Assembly: GCA_023387735.1 (NCBI GenBank)
Contig: JAEWHP010000049.1
Span: 124,001-188,000, forward strand
Direction: 5' to 3'
Length of the DNA stretch: 64,000 bases
Source: Pseudomonadota bacterium
Lineage (GTDB): Bacteria; Pseudomonadota; Alphaproteobacteria; Rhizobiales; Xanthobacteraceae
Of the stretch, positions 34,413 to 43,848 are shown piece after piece. The notes under the pieces were generated by a model, which saw nothing but the letters and a program-made list of their open reading frames with translations, did no database searches and had not been told where the DNA came from. The first letter of the stretch is position 1, and the number at the start of each line of letters is the position of its first letter. A program made the position numbers and the translations under genes.

Positions 34413-35461
34413 GCCTCACCTGTCGGCGGCGTCCATACCACCTGATCCACCCGCAGCGCACCGCCTGCCAGCATCACCAGCCGATCGAAGCCGAGCGCCA
34501 CGCCACTCGCTGGCGGCATAGCCGCGACGGCTGCGAGGAATTCCTCATCGAGCGGGTAGCGCTCGCCATAGAGGCGCTGCTTCTCGTCCATCGCGGCGTT
34601 GAAACGGCGGCGCTGCTCGGCCGCGTCGGTCAACTCGCCAAAGCCATTGGCGAGTTCGACGCCGCAGGCATAGATCTCGAATCGTTCGGCGACACGCGGA
34701 TCGGACGCCTTGGTGCGCGCCAGCGCCGCCTCCGGCGTTGGATATTCGAACAGCACGGTCAAACGTCCCTGCCCCAGATTTGGCTCGATGTGCTCGACCA
34801 GCACCTTGCTGAAAATATCCGACCAGGTGTCGTCGTCGGTGACGCGCACCTGCGCGCCTGCCGCCTCGGCAAGCGCAGCGCGGTCCCCCTCGCCATCCCT
34901 GATCGTGGCCAGCAGATCGACGCTCCCAAAGCGCTCGAACGCCGCAGCCACCGTCAACCGTTCCGGCTCGGCGAACGGGTCAGCCGTTTTGCTGCGAAAC
35001 GCGAACCGCCCGATCCCGGTCGCCTGCGCCGCATGCGCGATGACGGCGACGCTGTCGGCCATCACGGCGTCGTAGCTCGCGTTCGCCCGATACCATTCCA
35101 ACATGGTGAACTCGGGCAAATGCAGGTCGCCGCGCTCGCGGTCACGGAACACGCGCGCAAACTCGAATATCCTTTCCTCGCCGGCGGCGAGCAATTTCTT
35201 GGCGGCGAACTCCGGCGAGGTCCGCAAATAGCGCGTCGCGCGCGTGCCGCCGCGGCCAATGATTTCGGTGCGGGGCGCGTGCAAATGCGTCTCGTTGCCC
35301 GGCGAAACCTGGAGGACGCCGGTCTCGACTTCCACAAAGCCCTGCTCGTCGAACCAGGCCCGCACCGTCCTGGTGATCGCATTCCGCGCCATCAGGAACG
35401 GCTTGCGGTCGGCGTGCCGCGTCGCCGACCACCATGGCGATGGCTGGTCGCTGCCCGCCAT
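34409..35461 (-). CDS. epmA: EF-P lysine--(R)-beta-lysine ligase
   Basis: EpmA (PoxA/GenX/YjeA) is a class II lysyl-tRNA synthetase paralogue without anticodon domain that attaches beta-lysine to EF-P. Motif 2 (RYLRTSPEFAAKKLLAAG, RIFEFARVFRDRERGDLHLP) and motif 3 (GVALGFDRLVML) are clear. The 350-residue length from ATG 35461 is near the family norm; an ATG at 35479 is possible. The ATGA overlap with epmB makes a two-gene operon. Confidence 0.91.
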   Translation of the reverse strand: MAGSDQPSPWWSATRHADRKPFLMARNAITRTVRAWFDEQGFVEVETGVLQVSPGNETHLHAPRTEIIGRGGTRATRYLRTSPEFAAKKLLAAGEERIFEFARVFRDRERGDLHLPEFTMLEWYRANASYDAVMADSVAVIAHAAQATGIGRFAFRSKTADPFAEPERLTVAAAFERFGSVDLLATIRDGEGDRAALAEAAGAQVRVTDDDTWSDIFSKVLVEHIEPNLGQGRLTVLFEYPTPEAALARTKASDPRVAERFEIYACGVELANGFGELTDAAEQRRRFNAAMDEKQRLYGERYPLDEEFLAAVAAMPPASGVALGFDRLVMLAGGALRVDQVVWTPPTGEA

Positions 35462-35907
35462 CAGCGATGATCTCGCCATGGCCGCTGCGGCGCGTCGGCC
35501 GCGCAGCCCGAGAATGCCCTCAAGGAAGCCCGAAACACCATTGAAATTGTTCGACTTTCTCCACGAGGTGGACCGTCCCCGACAAGCACGACATGGTGTC
35601 CCTGGGGCCGTCATTTCATGTCGAAAGACAGCCAGCTTGTCCATGCGAATACCGACGCACCTCCCGTTTGAAGTTTCACTTCAACGGCCTTCGTTAATGG
35701 TGGGGCGACCATCCATGGGCTACCGGAAACCGCCATAAGCCGGTGCACAATCGGGTGATTCATGCCCGCAGGCGATCCGCCCGAAAAGGCGGCAAAACGC
35801 TGGCATCGACGACCAAAATCAGTATGTTGCAGCCCGAAACCGCCTTATCGGCCCCATGGACGTAGATGTCCGGATTCGTCGAAGGCCAGAAATTCAGGAA
35901 AACAGCT

Positions 35908-36474
35908 TTGAAAGTTATCGCCAGTTCTATCCGCAAGGGCAACGTCATCGAGCAGGACGGCAGGCTGTACGTCGTACTGACCGCCGAAAACATCCACCCC
36001 GGCAAGGGAACCCCGGTCAGCCAGATCGAAATGCGCCGCATCGGCGATGGCGTGAAGATTTCGGAACGCTACAAGACCACCGACCAGGTCGAGAAAGCGA
36101 CCGTCGAGGATCACAATTTCAATTACCTCTACGAGGATGCCGACGGTTTCCACTTCATGAACGCCGAGACCTACGACCAGGTCCAGGTCTCCAAGGAGAT
36201 CGTGGGTTCATCCGCGCCCTATCTGCAGGAAAACATGACCGTGAAGCTTTCGCTTCACGACATGAATCCGGTGGCGATCCAGTTGCCCCAGCGTGCCACG
36301 CTGGAAGTAGTGGAAACCGAGCCGGTTACCAAAGGTCAGACCGCGTCTTCCTCCTACAAACCTGCTATCCTCTCGAACGGTGTGCGCACTGCGGTACCGC
36401 CGCACATCGGAACCGGAACACGGATCGTGGTGATGACCGAAGACGGCTCCTACGTCGAGCGTGCCAAGGATTAA
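35908..36474 (+). CDS. efp: Elongation factor P
   Basis: EF-P binds between the P and E sites and rescues ribosomes stalled on polyproline. From TTG at 35908 the protein is 188 residues and begins KVIASSIRKGNVIE after the start. The modified loop is IHPGKGTP with Lys33, the substrate of EpmA/EpmB encoded divergently. Domain III ends GTGTRIVVMTEDGSYVERAKD-like at the C-terminus. AGGAA lies 8 bases before the TTG, and length and alignment favour it over the ATG at 35866. Confidence 0.95.
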   Translation: MKVIASSIRKGNVIEQDGRLYVVLTAENIHPGKGTPVSQIEMRRIGDGVKISERYKTTDQVEKATVEDHNFNYLYEDADGFHFMNAETYDQVQVSKEIVGSSAPYLQENMTVKLSLHDMNPVAIQLPQRATLEVVETEPVTKGQTASSSYKPAILSNGVRTAVPPHIGTGTRIVVMTEDGSYVERAKD

Positions 36475-36489
36475 GCTGGCGCACTGGAT

Positions 36490-38085
36490 TTGCGGAGGCC
36501 GCCCTGGGGCGATGCATTGAACAAGGCTGTCACCCTGCTCTCGCGCTGGTTGACAGCCTTCTGTTTGCTTTCGGCCACTGCGAGCATTGCTTCCGCGGAA
36601 GCGTTCAGAACACCTTCGATTTCGGCTATCCGCGTGCAGTGGCGTGAGGCGCTCGACCAGCTTCGTTCCGAAATCAGCACAGTGCCGGCGGTCGCCTCCC
36701 AATTCACGTTCGCCGGTCAGCGGCGGGTGCCCGCGTGGGACCCGCGTTCGACGCCCGCGCTGGTGCAATTGAACGGGATCACCTCGCCGATTTTTGCCGG
36801 CGTCGGACGCAGTCCTATCCCGGTATTGCTGCCGTTCGATACCGCAGCCTATCTCGAAGCCGGAGCAGACGGCGCGTCAGACATTGATTTCTCGCGCTAT
36901 CAGGCCGACTTCGACGCAGACCTGTTTCACGCCGGCCCCTCCGGCTACGACGCGGTGTTTTCGCTCGATCCCGACGCTAATGACGGCCTGCCGACACGTA
37001 AGTTCGTCCGGCCGGTGGAGGTGCAGATCACCGGTTCGAACCTGGTCTACGATCTCGCCGACCCGCGTGGCGGCAAGGGTACGCCGGTCAAGGCGCTGGC
37101 GGCGCAGTATCCGGACATGCGCCGCTTCATCCGCGAAGGCTATGTGCGCTACGCCTTCACCCGCTTTGGCGTTCCCTATGTGGTGTCGATCCAGTGCCTC
37201 GACTCGGTGCCGCGTCCCCGCCGGCTGGCTTGCCGCGAAGCCTATCCGATCGCGGAGCGTTTCCTGAAGGCGCTTCGCATCGCCGGCGGACAACCGGCGC
37301 GGCCGCGCTACGATATCGCGTCCGAAATCAGCGAACGGCCGAAGACAGCTTCGCCCGAATTCACCTATCACCGGAGCGGGGACATCATCGCCCGCAGCGG
37401 CGCACGCAAGCGTGGCGGCCACGCCGACCTCGCGGTCTATTCGCAAATCCGCTTTCCGCTGGAGAGAGCGCCGGCCATCGTCAGTTCGCAATCGTTCAGC
37501 AAGCGCAAATCCGGCGAACGCAACGGCGTGTATTCGTGGCGCGATAATTTTTGCGAGGATCGCAGTTTCCAGGTCGGGCAATGCCCCGCCGGCGTCGGTC
37601 ATCAAGGCCAGGACATTCGCCCCGCCCCCTGCCTGCTCAACGGCGAGAGCGGAAGTCACTGCCATCCGAGGCGGCAGGCCGTCGTTGCCGTCCGCGACGG
37701 CGTCCTGATCCGTTCACCGAAGCAGGAAGCGGCCACGCTGCAGATCAACACCAGCAGCGAGCACATCCGCTTCCGCTACATGCACATGAACCCGCCAAGC
37801 ATGGACGCGGACGGGATTCTGAACGGGCGGCGGGTCGCAGAGGGCGAGAAGATCGGCATGGTCTCGAACTATCTCGATTTTCCCAACGGCACCAGCTACC
37901 ACCTGCACTTCGACATCCAGGTGTTCACGCGCGACGGCTGGCTCTGGGTCAATCCCTACACCACGCTGATTTCAGCCTATGAACGGCTGATCCGCGGCCG
38001 GGGCCGCGAGTTCGGCACCGATGCTCCCGCAGCTGCTGTAGCGCACGCCCTGCCCGAGGATGCCTCCCGGCGCCGCACGCGTTAA
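36490..38085 (+). CDS. M23-type (LytM-like) peptidase domain protein, exported
   Basis: The 531-residue protein has a signal sequence (SRWLTAFCLLSATASIASA), a long N-terminal domain of unknown fold, and a C-terminal peptidoglycan-peptidase-like domain with GHQGQDIRP (HxxxD metal site) and YHLHFDIQ (HxH). M23 enzymes cut peptide cross-links in peptidoglycan. The start is uncertain: TTG at 36490 or TTG at 36517, since no ATG precedes the signal peptide. It begins 16 bp after efp, so readthrough from efp is likely. Confidence 0.82.
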   Translation: MRRPPWGDALNKAVTLLSRWLTAFCLLSATASIASAEAFRTPSISAIRVQWREALDQLRSEISTVPAVASQFTFAGQRRVPAWDPRSTPALVQLNGITSPIFAGVGRSPIPVLLPFDTAAYLEAGADGASDIDFSRYQADFDADLFHAGPSGYDAVFSLDPDANDGLPTRKFVRPVEVQITGSNLVYDLADPRGGKGTPVKALAAQYPDMRRFIREGYVRYAFTRFGVPYVVSIQCLDSVPRPRRLACREAYPIAERFLKALRIAGGQPARPRYDIASEISERPKTASPEFTYHRSGDIIARSGARKRGGHADLAVYSQIRFPLERAPAIVSSQSFSKRKSGERNGVYSWRDNFCEDRSFQVGQCPAGVGHQGQDIRPAPCLLNGESGSHCHPRRQAVVAVRDGVLIRSPKQEAATLQINTSSEHIRFRYMHMNPPSMDADGILNGRRVAEGEKIGMVSNYLDFPNGTSYHLHFDIQVFTRDGWLWVNPYTTLISAYERLIRGRGREFGTDAPAAAVAHALPEDASRRRTR

Positions 38086-38096
38086 GGCGGCGAGAA

Positions 38097-38118
38097 CCGA
38101 TTGCCCGCAGGCAATCGG
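38097..38118. terminator. Inverted repeat between convergent genes
   Basis: CCGATTGCC and GGCAATCGG form a perfect 9-bp stem with a 4-base loop between the ends of the M23 gene and the convergent thioredoxin-like gene. There is no clear T run, so it may be a bidirectional terminator or a small repeat. Confidence 0.45.
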
Positions 38119-38139
38119 CCTCGGACTCACTCCGGCACC

Positions 38140-38763
38140 CTAAGACGAATACTTCACCGCACATCCATAAGCACGCGTGGCAGGGTTGGACACTGGTTTG
38201 CCGGCCTTCAATTCGACCAGCGCCTCGTCGACGAAGTTCTTCGCACCCTTGATGTCGTCCGTGCGCGTCGTCGGCTTGTCGTCGATACCGCCGGCATAGG
38301 CGAGCGTCCCGTCCGGCTTGATGATGTACATATGCGGCGTAACGGTCGCGCCATAGGCCTTCGCAACCTGCTGCTTGGGATCCAGCAGCACCGCGGTCGG
38401 CGTCGCCTTGCGATCGGTCGTCAATGAGTTGGCGCGCGTACCGTCCGCAAAACCCTGCTCGCCGGGCGGCGACGAAATCACGGACAGCCAGACGATGCCC
38501 TGGTCGGTCCATTTCTTCTGCAACGCCTGCATGTTTCCGCTGCCATAATGCTTGCGAACGTACGGGCACCCATCATTGGTCCACTCAAGCACGACCGTCT
38601 TGCCGCGATAGTCGTTGAGATTGACCGTCTTGCCTTCGCTGTTCACCGCAGAGAACGCCGGAGCCGGCGCGCCGAGCTTCGTCTCTGCGTGTGACGGCCC
38701 GACGGCCACGAGCAAAATGGCAGCGGAAGTGGCGAGCATCGTTCCAAACGTGCGTCTATTCAT
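38140..38763 (-). CDS. Exported thioredoxin-fold (AhpC/TSA, redoxin) protein
   Basis: The 207-residue protein has a signal peptide (TFGTMLATSAAILLVAVGPSHA) and a peroxiredoxin/redoxin domain with LEWTNDGCPYVRKHY, where a single active Cys is followed by PYV rather than a CxxC pair. A second Cys occurs near the C-terminus (YGCAVKYSS). It lies 30 bp after the DsbD-like gene on the same strand, which suggests it is reduced by that membrane protein in the periplasm. Confidence 0.86.
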   Translation of the reverse strand: MNRRTFGTMLATSAAILLVAVGPSHAETKLGAPAPAFSAVNSEGKTVNLNDYRGKTVVLEWTNDGCPYVRKHYGSGNMQALQKKWTDQGIVWLSVISSPPGEQGFADGTRANSLTTDRKATPTAVLLDPKQQVAKAYGATVTPHMYIIKPDGTLAYAGGIDDKPTTRTDDIKGAKNFVDEALVELKAGKPVSNPATRAYGCAVKYSS

Positions 38764-38793
38764 TTCTGTCTCCAGTTCGAGGGCAACGCGACT

Positions 38794-40872
38794 TCAGATT
38801 TTCTCGAGCGCTTCCAGCACGAGTGATTGCGTCAGGATCTGCGGTAACAGCACGGGCTCGTTATCGCCGCGATATAGCACATAAAGCGGCACGCCGCTGC
38901 GGCCGAATTTCTCGAGAAGGCGCGTGATTTCCGGATTACGGTTGGTCCAGTCGCCCTTCAAATATGTGACGCGCTTGCTGGCAAAGGCCTCGCGCACAGC
39001 GCCTGTCGACAGGGCCGTCCGTTCGTTGACGAGGCAGGTGATGCACCATGCAGCTGTCATGTTGACGAAAACCGGTTCTCCCGAGGCAAGAAGCGCCCTG
39101 AGCTTCTGATCGCTGAAAGTCTCGGAGCCGGCACTCGCGACGACCTCTGTGCCCGGTCCGGTCGGACTGCTTTGGCCAATGACAACGGCCAGAGCAATTG
39201 CGCCGATCGCCGAACCGGCGGCGACGCCTTGAAGCACGCGCCCCCAGACATTGCTCAGCCCCTGTGATGAACTGTAGGCCCATGCGCCGAAAGCGATCAG
39301 CACGAGCCCGGCCAGTGCAGCAAGCAGGCCCGTGCTTCCCACCTGGAAACTGAGGACCCAGATCAGCCAAGCCGCCGTCGCGTAGAGCGGGAACGCGAGG
39401 AGTTGCTTGAGCGTTTCCATCCAGCGTCCCGGCCGCGGTAGCAGCCGTTGCAGGCCCGGCACGAAAGCGAGGACCAGAAATGGCAGCGCCAGCCCAAGCC
39501 CGAGCGCGAGAAAAACGGCTAGCCCGACAACAAACGGCTGAGTCAATGCGAAGCCGATCGACGCGCCCATGAATGGCGCCGTGCAAGGCGTCGCCACTAC
39601 GGTCGCCAGCACGCCTGCGAAAAAGGAGCCGGACAAGCCTCCCTGCTGCAGCAGGCGGCTGCCGCCGACACGCGTCAGCGACGTGCCGATGGTCAGAATG
39701 CCGGACAGGCTCAATCCCATCGCGAACATGATGAACGCCAGGGTCGCAACCACGAGCGGCGACTGCAATTGGAAGCCCCAGCCAATCTCTGCCCCGGCGG
39801 TGCGCAGCCCATGGAGCACACCTGCCAGCATGGTGAAGCAGGCAAGGACTCCCAGCGCATAGGCGATGCCATGCAGGCGAACGCGACGCGGCGTCTCGCC
39901 CCTGTGCTCCGTCAGATGCAGGATCTTGATCGAAAGGACCGGAAAGACGCAGGGCATGAGGTTGAGGATGACGCCTGCGATCAACGCGGAGATCACGGCA
40001 TAGAAGAGTGTCATGCCGCTCTCTGCCGTTGCGCCCCCGGCAGATGGCGCCGCCTCTATGACGAAAGCATGCGAGGCAGTTGTCCCGCCGACATCCTCCT
40101 CCAACACCAGAACGCCGTCGACGCGCTGCGGGAGCGATTTCGCAATCTGGCTACGCTCGATGGAGACTTGCGTGGTCTGCCCTTCCCTGCGCAGGACCTG
40201 TGGGGCGGAGTTGTCGATCAGCGTGTTGTCATATGGAAAGAACTGCGCCGCGCGGATGGCGTCGCCCTGCGCGCGCAGAGACACCGTAATTGCTTTTGCA
40301 TTGGTGCTAAATGTCGTCTTCCACGGCGACGGCTGCGGGAGCCTGCTGCGCGCCGCATCGAATACCGCATTGGCCGGCGACGAACCGCTTCGTTCGGACA
40401 CGGGAAGCGAGAGGGAAACCGACGCTTCTCCGGGAATGCAGATCTTCTCACAGACGATGTAGGCGATGTCAGCGGCAAGATTGACGCTCGTACCGGCTTT
40501 CCGGTCGCGCGGGGGCGTGATGCGTGCCAGCAGGATTGCATCGCCTTCGTAGCCGAAACTTGCGACCGGACCGACCCGGATCAGCGACGGTGCCGGCCAT
40601 TCAAGCTCGCCAGCCACGAACCCTTGCGGCAATTTCCATGTCACCTGCGTCGGCTCGCCGGAATCTCCAGGGTTCCGCCAGTAGGTGTGCCAGTGCTCCT
40701 TCATCGACAGCTTGATGCCGACGGTGAATGGCTCGCCCGGTGCAATCGAGGCGGGCTCGGCCAGCAGTTCTACCTTCACCAGATCGGCGGCGTCCTGCGC
40801 CCGCGCGGATGAGGGCGCGATGGCAGCCACGCACAGGAACAGGATGATGACGAGCAGACGACGTAAGAGCAT
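38794..40872 (-). CDS. DsbD-like transmembrane thiol-disulfide reductase (ScsB type)
   Basis: The 692-residue protein has a signal peptide, an N-terminal periplasmic immunoglobulin-like domain (about 30-290), eight transmembrane helices of the cytochrome c biogenesis family (LMPCVFPVLSIKILHL and TPCTAPFMGASIGFALTQP with paired Cys) and a C-terminal thioredoxin domain with AAWCITC. It carries electrons from cytoplasmic thioredoxin to periplasmic proteins. The long N-domain favours the ScsB subgroup over classic DsbD. The thioredoxin-like gene at 38140 is a probable partner. Confidence 0.88.
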   Translation of the reverse strand: MLLRRLLVIILFLCVAAIAPSSARAQDAADLVKVELLAEPASIAPGEPFTVGIKLSMKEHWHTYWRNPGDSGEPTQVTWKLPQGFVAGELEWPAPSLIRVGPVASFGYEGDAILLARITPPRDRKAGTSVNLAADIAYIVCEKICIPGEASVSLSLPVSERSGSSPANAVFDAARSRLPQPSPWKTTFSTNAKAITVSLRAQGDAIRAAQFFPYDNTLIDNSAPQVLRREGQTTQVSIERSQIAKSLPQRVDGVLVLEEDVGGTTASHAFVIEAAPSAGGATAESGMTLFYAVISALIAGVILNLMPCVFPVLSIKILHLTEHRGETPRRVRLHGIAYALGVLACFTMLAGVLHGLRTAGAEIGWGFQLQSPLVVATLAFIMFAMGLSLSGILTIGTSLTRVGGSRLLQQGGLSGSFFAGVLATVVATPCTAPFMGASIGFALTQPFVVGLAVFLALGLGLALPFLVLAFVPGLQRLLPRPGRWMETLKQLLAFPLYATAAWLIWVLSFQVGSTGLLAALAGLVLIAFGAWAYSSSQGLSNVWGRVLQGVAAGSAIGAIALAVVIGQSSPTGPGTEVVASAGSETFSDQKLRALLASGEPVFVNMTAAWCITCLVNERTALSTGAVREAFASKRVTYLKGDWTNRNPEITRLLEKFGRSGVPLYVLYRGDNEPVLLPQILTQSLVLEALEKI

Positions 40873-40995
40873 CAGTTTCAACACGCGAGCATCAGGAAAT
40901 CGGCGGATGAGGGTAGCATCTGCGCGACGATGAACCGGGCGGTGCGGCAATCCTCCCCTTCACAAGCCCGTGAGAAAAATTGGGACGATTCGTCG

Positions 40996-41475
40996 CTACG
41001 AGGCCGCCGCTCCGACGGCCGGTTTCCGCGCCGGCGGGGTCCACCGAAAAGCGGCGCCGAACCTGTTCCAGACGTTGATCGAGGCGACGGCGGACGTGAG
41101 ATAGGCAAGCTCCTTCTCGGAGAATTCGCGGCTTGCCTCTGCATAGACTTCATCGCTGACGCCGTCGGCGATCAGGGTCAGCGCTTCGGTCCAGGCCAGC
41201 GCCGCCCGCTCGCGCGGCGAGAACTGCGGCGCCTCCCGCCAGACCACCACGAGGTTGATCTTGTCGGCGGGAACGCCGAGCTTCTCGCTCTCCATGATGT
41301 GAAACTGCACGCAGAAGGCACAGCCGTTGATCTGCGAGGCGCGCAGCTTGATCAGTTCGAGCAGCTGCTTGTCCATCCCCGCCTTGGCCGCGACCTGACC
41401 GAGCGCCAGCACGGCGCCGTAGGCGTCCGGCGTCAGTGACATGAAATCCTTGTACTCGCTGCGGGCGTGCGTCAT
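40996..41475 (-). CDS. Carboxymuconolactone decarboxylase/AhpD-like protein
   Basis: The 159-residue helical protein carries the AhpD-like active site NGCAFCVQFH with a CxxC and downstream His. It also has the SPRERAALAWTEALTLI segment of alkylhydroperoxidase-core proteins. Such proteins reduce peroxides or act as gamma-carboxymuconolactone decarboxylase-related enzymes. It is monocistronic here. Confidence 0.89.
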   Translation of the reverse strand: MTHARSEYKDFMSLTPDAYGAVLALGQVAAKAGMDKQLLELIKLRASQINGCAFCVQFHIMESEKLGVPADKINLVVVWREAPQFSPRERAALAWTEALTLIADGVSDEVYAEASREFSEKELAYLTSAVASINVWNRFGAAFRWTPPARKPAVGAAAS

Positions 41476-41643
41476 TTTCTGGCCTTTTGTTGTCGCTTCT
41501 CCCGATCATTATAGGACGCCCTTGGACCCCGTCCATGGCTGGGTCCTGGCAAGTGAATTCCCGGCAAGATAGTCGGCAAAAATTCCGGTTCCCGCGGCGT
41601 CTTGGCTTTTGGCGCCGGCCGCCCGTGCCGCTAGAATGCCGGC

Positions 41644-42876
41644 ATGAAACAGCCCGATTCCAGAATTGCCCCGACCCGTCGTGCGCTGCTGCAGGCCGGC
41701 CTCGGCGCCAGCGCCCTGCTCGCCACGCCTATTCCCGCGTTTGCCGCCCCTCCCGGCTTCGACCAGTGGCGCGACAATTTCCGCGCACGCGCGCTGGCCA
41801 AGGGCATCTCGGATGCGACCTGGACGCGGGTGATGGGCCGCATCGAGCCCGACATGAGCGTATTCCGGCAGATGCAGAAGCAGCCGGAATTCCACGAACA
41901 GGTCTGGCAATACATCAACCGCCGCGCCTCGGACTGGCGCATCATCAACGGCCGCGAAGCCCTGAAGAAGAACGAGGCGCTGTTCGCGCGGATCGAGCGG
42001 GATTTCGGCGTCGAGCGTGGCACCTTGCTCGCGTTGTGGGGCGTTGAATCGGCCTATGGCGATCCGCTGGTGCAGCAGAACCATATGCGTCCGGTGTTTC
42101 CCGCGCTCGCCGCCTTGGCCTGGAACGAGCCGCGTCGCCGCACCTATTGGGAAACCGAACTGATCAACGCGCTGAAGATCGTCGACCGCGGCTGGAGCAC
42201 GCCGGAGGAAATGCGCGGCTCCTGGGCCGGCGCGATGGGGCACACGCAGTGGATGCCGGAAGTCTGGCTCAACGTCGGCATGGACTACGACAAGGACGGC
42301 CGCGTCTCGCCGTTCGGCAGGCCCGACGATGCACTCGGCTCCAGCGCGCGCTATCTGCTCAACCGGGGCAAATACCACCGCGGCGAACATTGGGGCTATG
42401 AGGTCAACGCGTCGGGCGCGGCCTCGGGCGGCAGCCGTACCTATGCGGCGTGGACCAGCGCCGGCGTGACCCGCGCCGACGGCAAGCCGTTCCCGCAGCC
42501 GAATGCATCCGCGCAGATGTGGGTGCCGGTAGCCGGCGGCCCGGCGTTCCTGCTGGGGCCGAATTTCTATTCGGTGAAGAGCTACAATCCGTCGATGAAC
42601 TACGCGCTGGCAATCTGCCATCTCGGCGATCGCATTCTGGGCGCACCGCCGTTCATCCGTCCCTTCCCCGGCTCCGAGCGCGTGCTGACGCTGGCCGAAG
42701 TGCAGGAGGTGCAGACGCGGCTGACAAAAGCCGGCTTCGATACCGGCGGCACCGACGGCCGCGTCGGCAACGACACCATGAAGGCCGTGCGGGATTACCA
42801 GACCAAGATGGGGCTGTTGCCTGCGGACGGTTACGGCGGGCTGAAGGTTTTGGCGCGGTTGAGGCAAGGCGGGTAG
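41644..42876 (+). CDS. Lytic murein transglycosylase (MltB-type) with peptidoglycan-binding domain
   Basis: The 410-residue exported enzyme has a Tat-like signal (TRRALLQAGLGASALL), an SLT_2 catalytic domain with the active-site Glu in LWGVESAYGDP and the GAMGHTQWMPE motif, and a C-terminal PG_binding_1 domain (about 340-405, VQTRLTKAGFDTGGTDGRVG). It cuts the glycan strand between MurNAc and GlcNAc, leaving anhydro ends. Confidence 0.92.
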   Translation: MKQPDSRIAPTRRALLQAGLGASALLATPIPAFAAPPGFDQWRDNFRARALAKGISDATWTRVMGRIEPDMSVFRQMQKQPEFHEQVWQYINRRASDWRIINGREALKKNEALFARIERDFGVERGTLLALWGVESAYGDPLVQQNHMRPVFPALAALAWNEPRRRTYWETELINALKIVDRGWSTPEEMRGSWAGAMGHTQWMPEVWLNVGMDYDKDGRVSPFGRPDDALGSSARYLLNRGKYHRGEHWGYEVNASGAASGGSRTYAAWTSAGVTRADGKPFPQPNASAQMWVPVAGGPAFLLGPNFYSVKSYNPSMNYALAICHLGDRILGAPPFIRPFPGSERVLTLAEVQEVQTRLTKAGFDTGGTDGRVGNDTMKAVRDYQTKMGLLPADGYGGLKVLARLRQGG

Positions 42877-42894
42877 CGTAGCTGCCACTTCCAT

Positions 42895-42994
42895 CATTCC
42901 GGGGCGGTCTGCAGGACCGAACCCGGAATCTCGAGATTCTCAGGTGCGCAATTGCGCACCGTAGTTCGATGCTTTGCATCGCCCCGGAATGACG
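42895..42994. repeat. Intergenic palindromic repeat, copy A
   Basis: Outer arms CATTCCGGGGCG and CGCCCCGGAATG frame an inner dyad. It matches copies at 47826-47904 and 57300-57379. This copy carries an extra small palindrome (GGTGCGCAATTGCGCACC) in the middle. It lies between two convergent genes. Confidence 0.75.
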
Positions 42995-43005
42995 GAGGAA
43001 ACGCC

Positions 43006-43815
43006 TTACCCCGGCCGCACCACGCCGCCCGCATTCATGCCGCCATCGATGACAAGCTCGGTACCCGTCACATAACGCGACGCGTCGGACGCCAGATACA
43101 ACACGCCCTGCGCGATCTCTTCCGCGTGCCCCGCACGACCGAGCGGCGCCGCCAGCTTCGCGCGCTCCTCAGGATCGATCGGCGCGTTCTGTCCGGCGCC
43201 TGCGGCTTCCGTCGGGATCTTGCCCCAGATCGGCGTATCGATGATGCCGGGATGCACTGAGTTGACGCGGATGCCGTCGCCGAACGTCGCGCATTCCATC
43301 GCGATGGCCTTGGCGAACAGCCGCACGCCGCCCTTGGTCGCGCAATAGCCGGACAGGCTCGCCGAGCCGCGCAGGCCCGCCAGCGACGACATCATGATCA
43401 CGGAGCCGCCGCCGGTCTTGCGCATCGCCGGCAGGCCGTGTTTCACCGACAAGAATACGCCGTCGAGATTGATCGCGGTCTGCCGCCGCCAGTCTGCCAG
43501 CGACATCTGGGTGATCGACGGAACGGCAATGCCGATGCCGGCATTCGAGACCAGCACGTCGAGCCGGCCATAGCGCTTCATGATTTCAGCCACGACCTCG
43601 ATCCAGCGTTCCTCGCTGGTCACGTCGTGATGCCAGAAGCTCGCCTCACCGCCCGCCTTCTTGATCCGCGCCACGACTTCGGGGCCCTTCAAATCGTCGA
43701 CATCGGTGACTGCGATTGAAGCGCCCTCGCGCGCCAGCAACTCGCAAACCGCTTCGCCAATGCCGGATGCACCGCCGGTCACCAACGCGACCTTGCCCTG
43801 AACCTGCCCTGTCAT
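43006..43815 (-). CDS. Short-chain dehydrogenase/reductase
   Basis: The 269-residue SDR has the NAD(P)-binding TGGASGIGE, the NAGIG motif, the catalytic Ser in MMSSLAG and YxxxK in YCATKGG. VTGTELVIDGGM ends the fold. Asp at the end of strand 2 (VTDVDD) suggests NAD preference. GGGAG lies 5 bases before the ATG at 43815. Substrate is not evident. Confidence 0.91.
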   Translation of the reverse strand: MTGQVQGKVALVTGGASGIGEAVCELLAREGASIAVTDVDDLKGPEVVARIKKAGGEASFWHHDVTSEERWIEVVAEIMKRYGRLDVLVSNAGIGIAVPSITQMSLADWRRQTAINLDGVFLSVKHGLPAMRKTGGGSVIMMSSLAGLRGSASLSGYCATKGGVRLFAKAIAMECATFGDGIRVNSVHPGIIDTPIWGKIPTEAAGAGQNAPIDPEERAKLAAPLGRAGHAEEIAQGVLYLASDASRYVTGTELVIDGGMNAGGVVRPG

Positions 43816-43848
43816 ACTCACTCCCGTTTGTCGTTATTGCTTGTTGGA

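Noticed and set aside
39769..40812. Plus-strand frame of 347 codons opposite the DsbD-like gene
   Set aside because: Antisense shadow with no ribosome binding site or domain.
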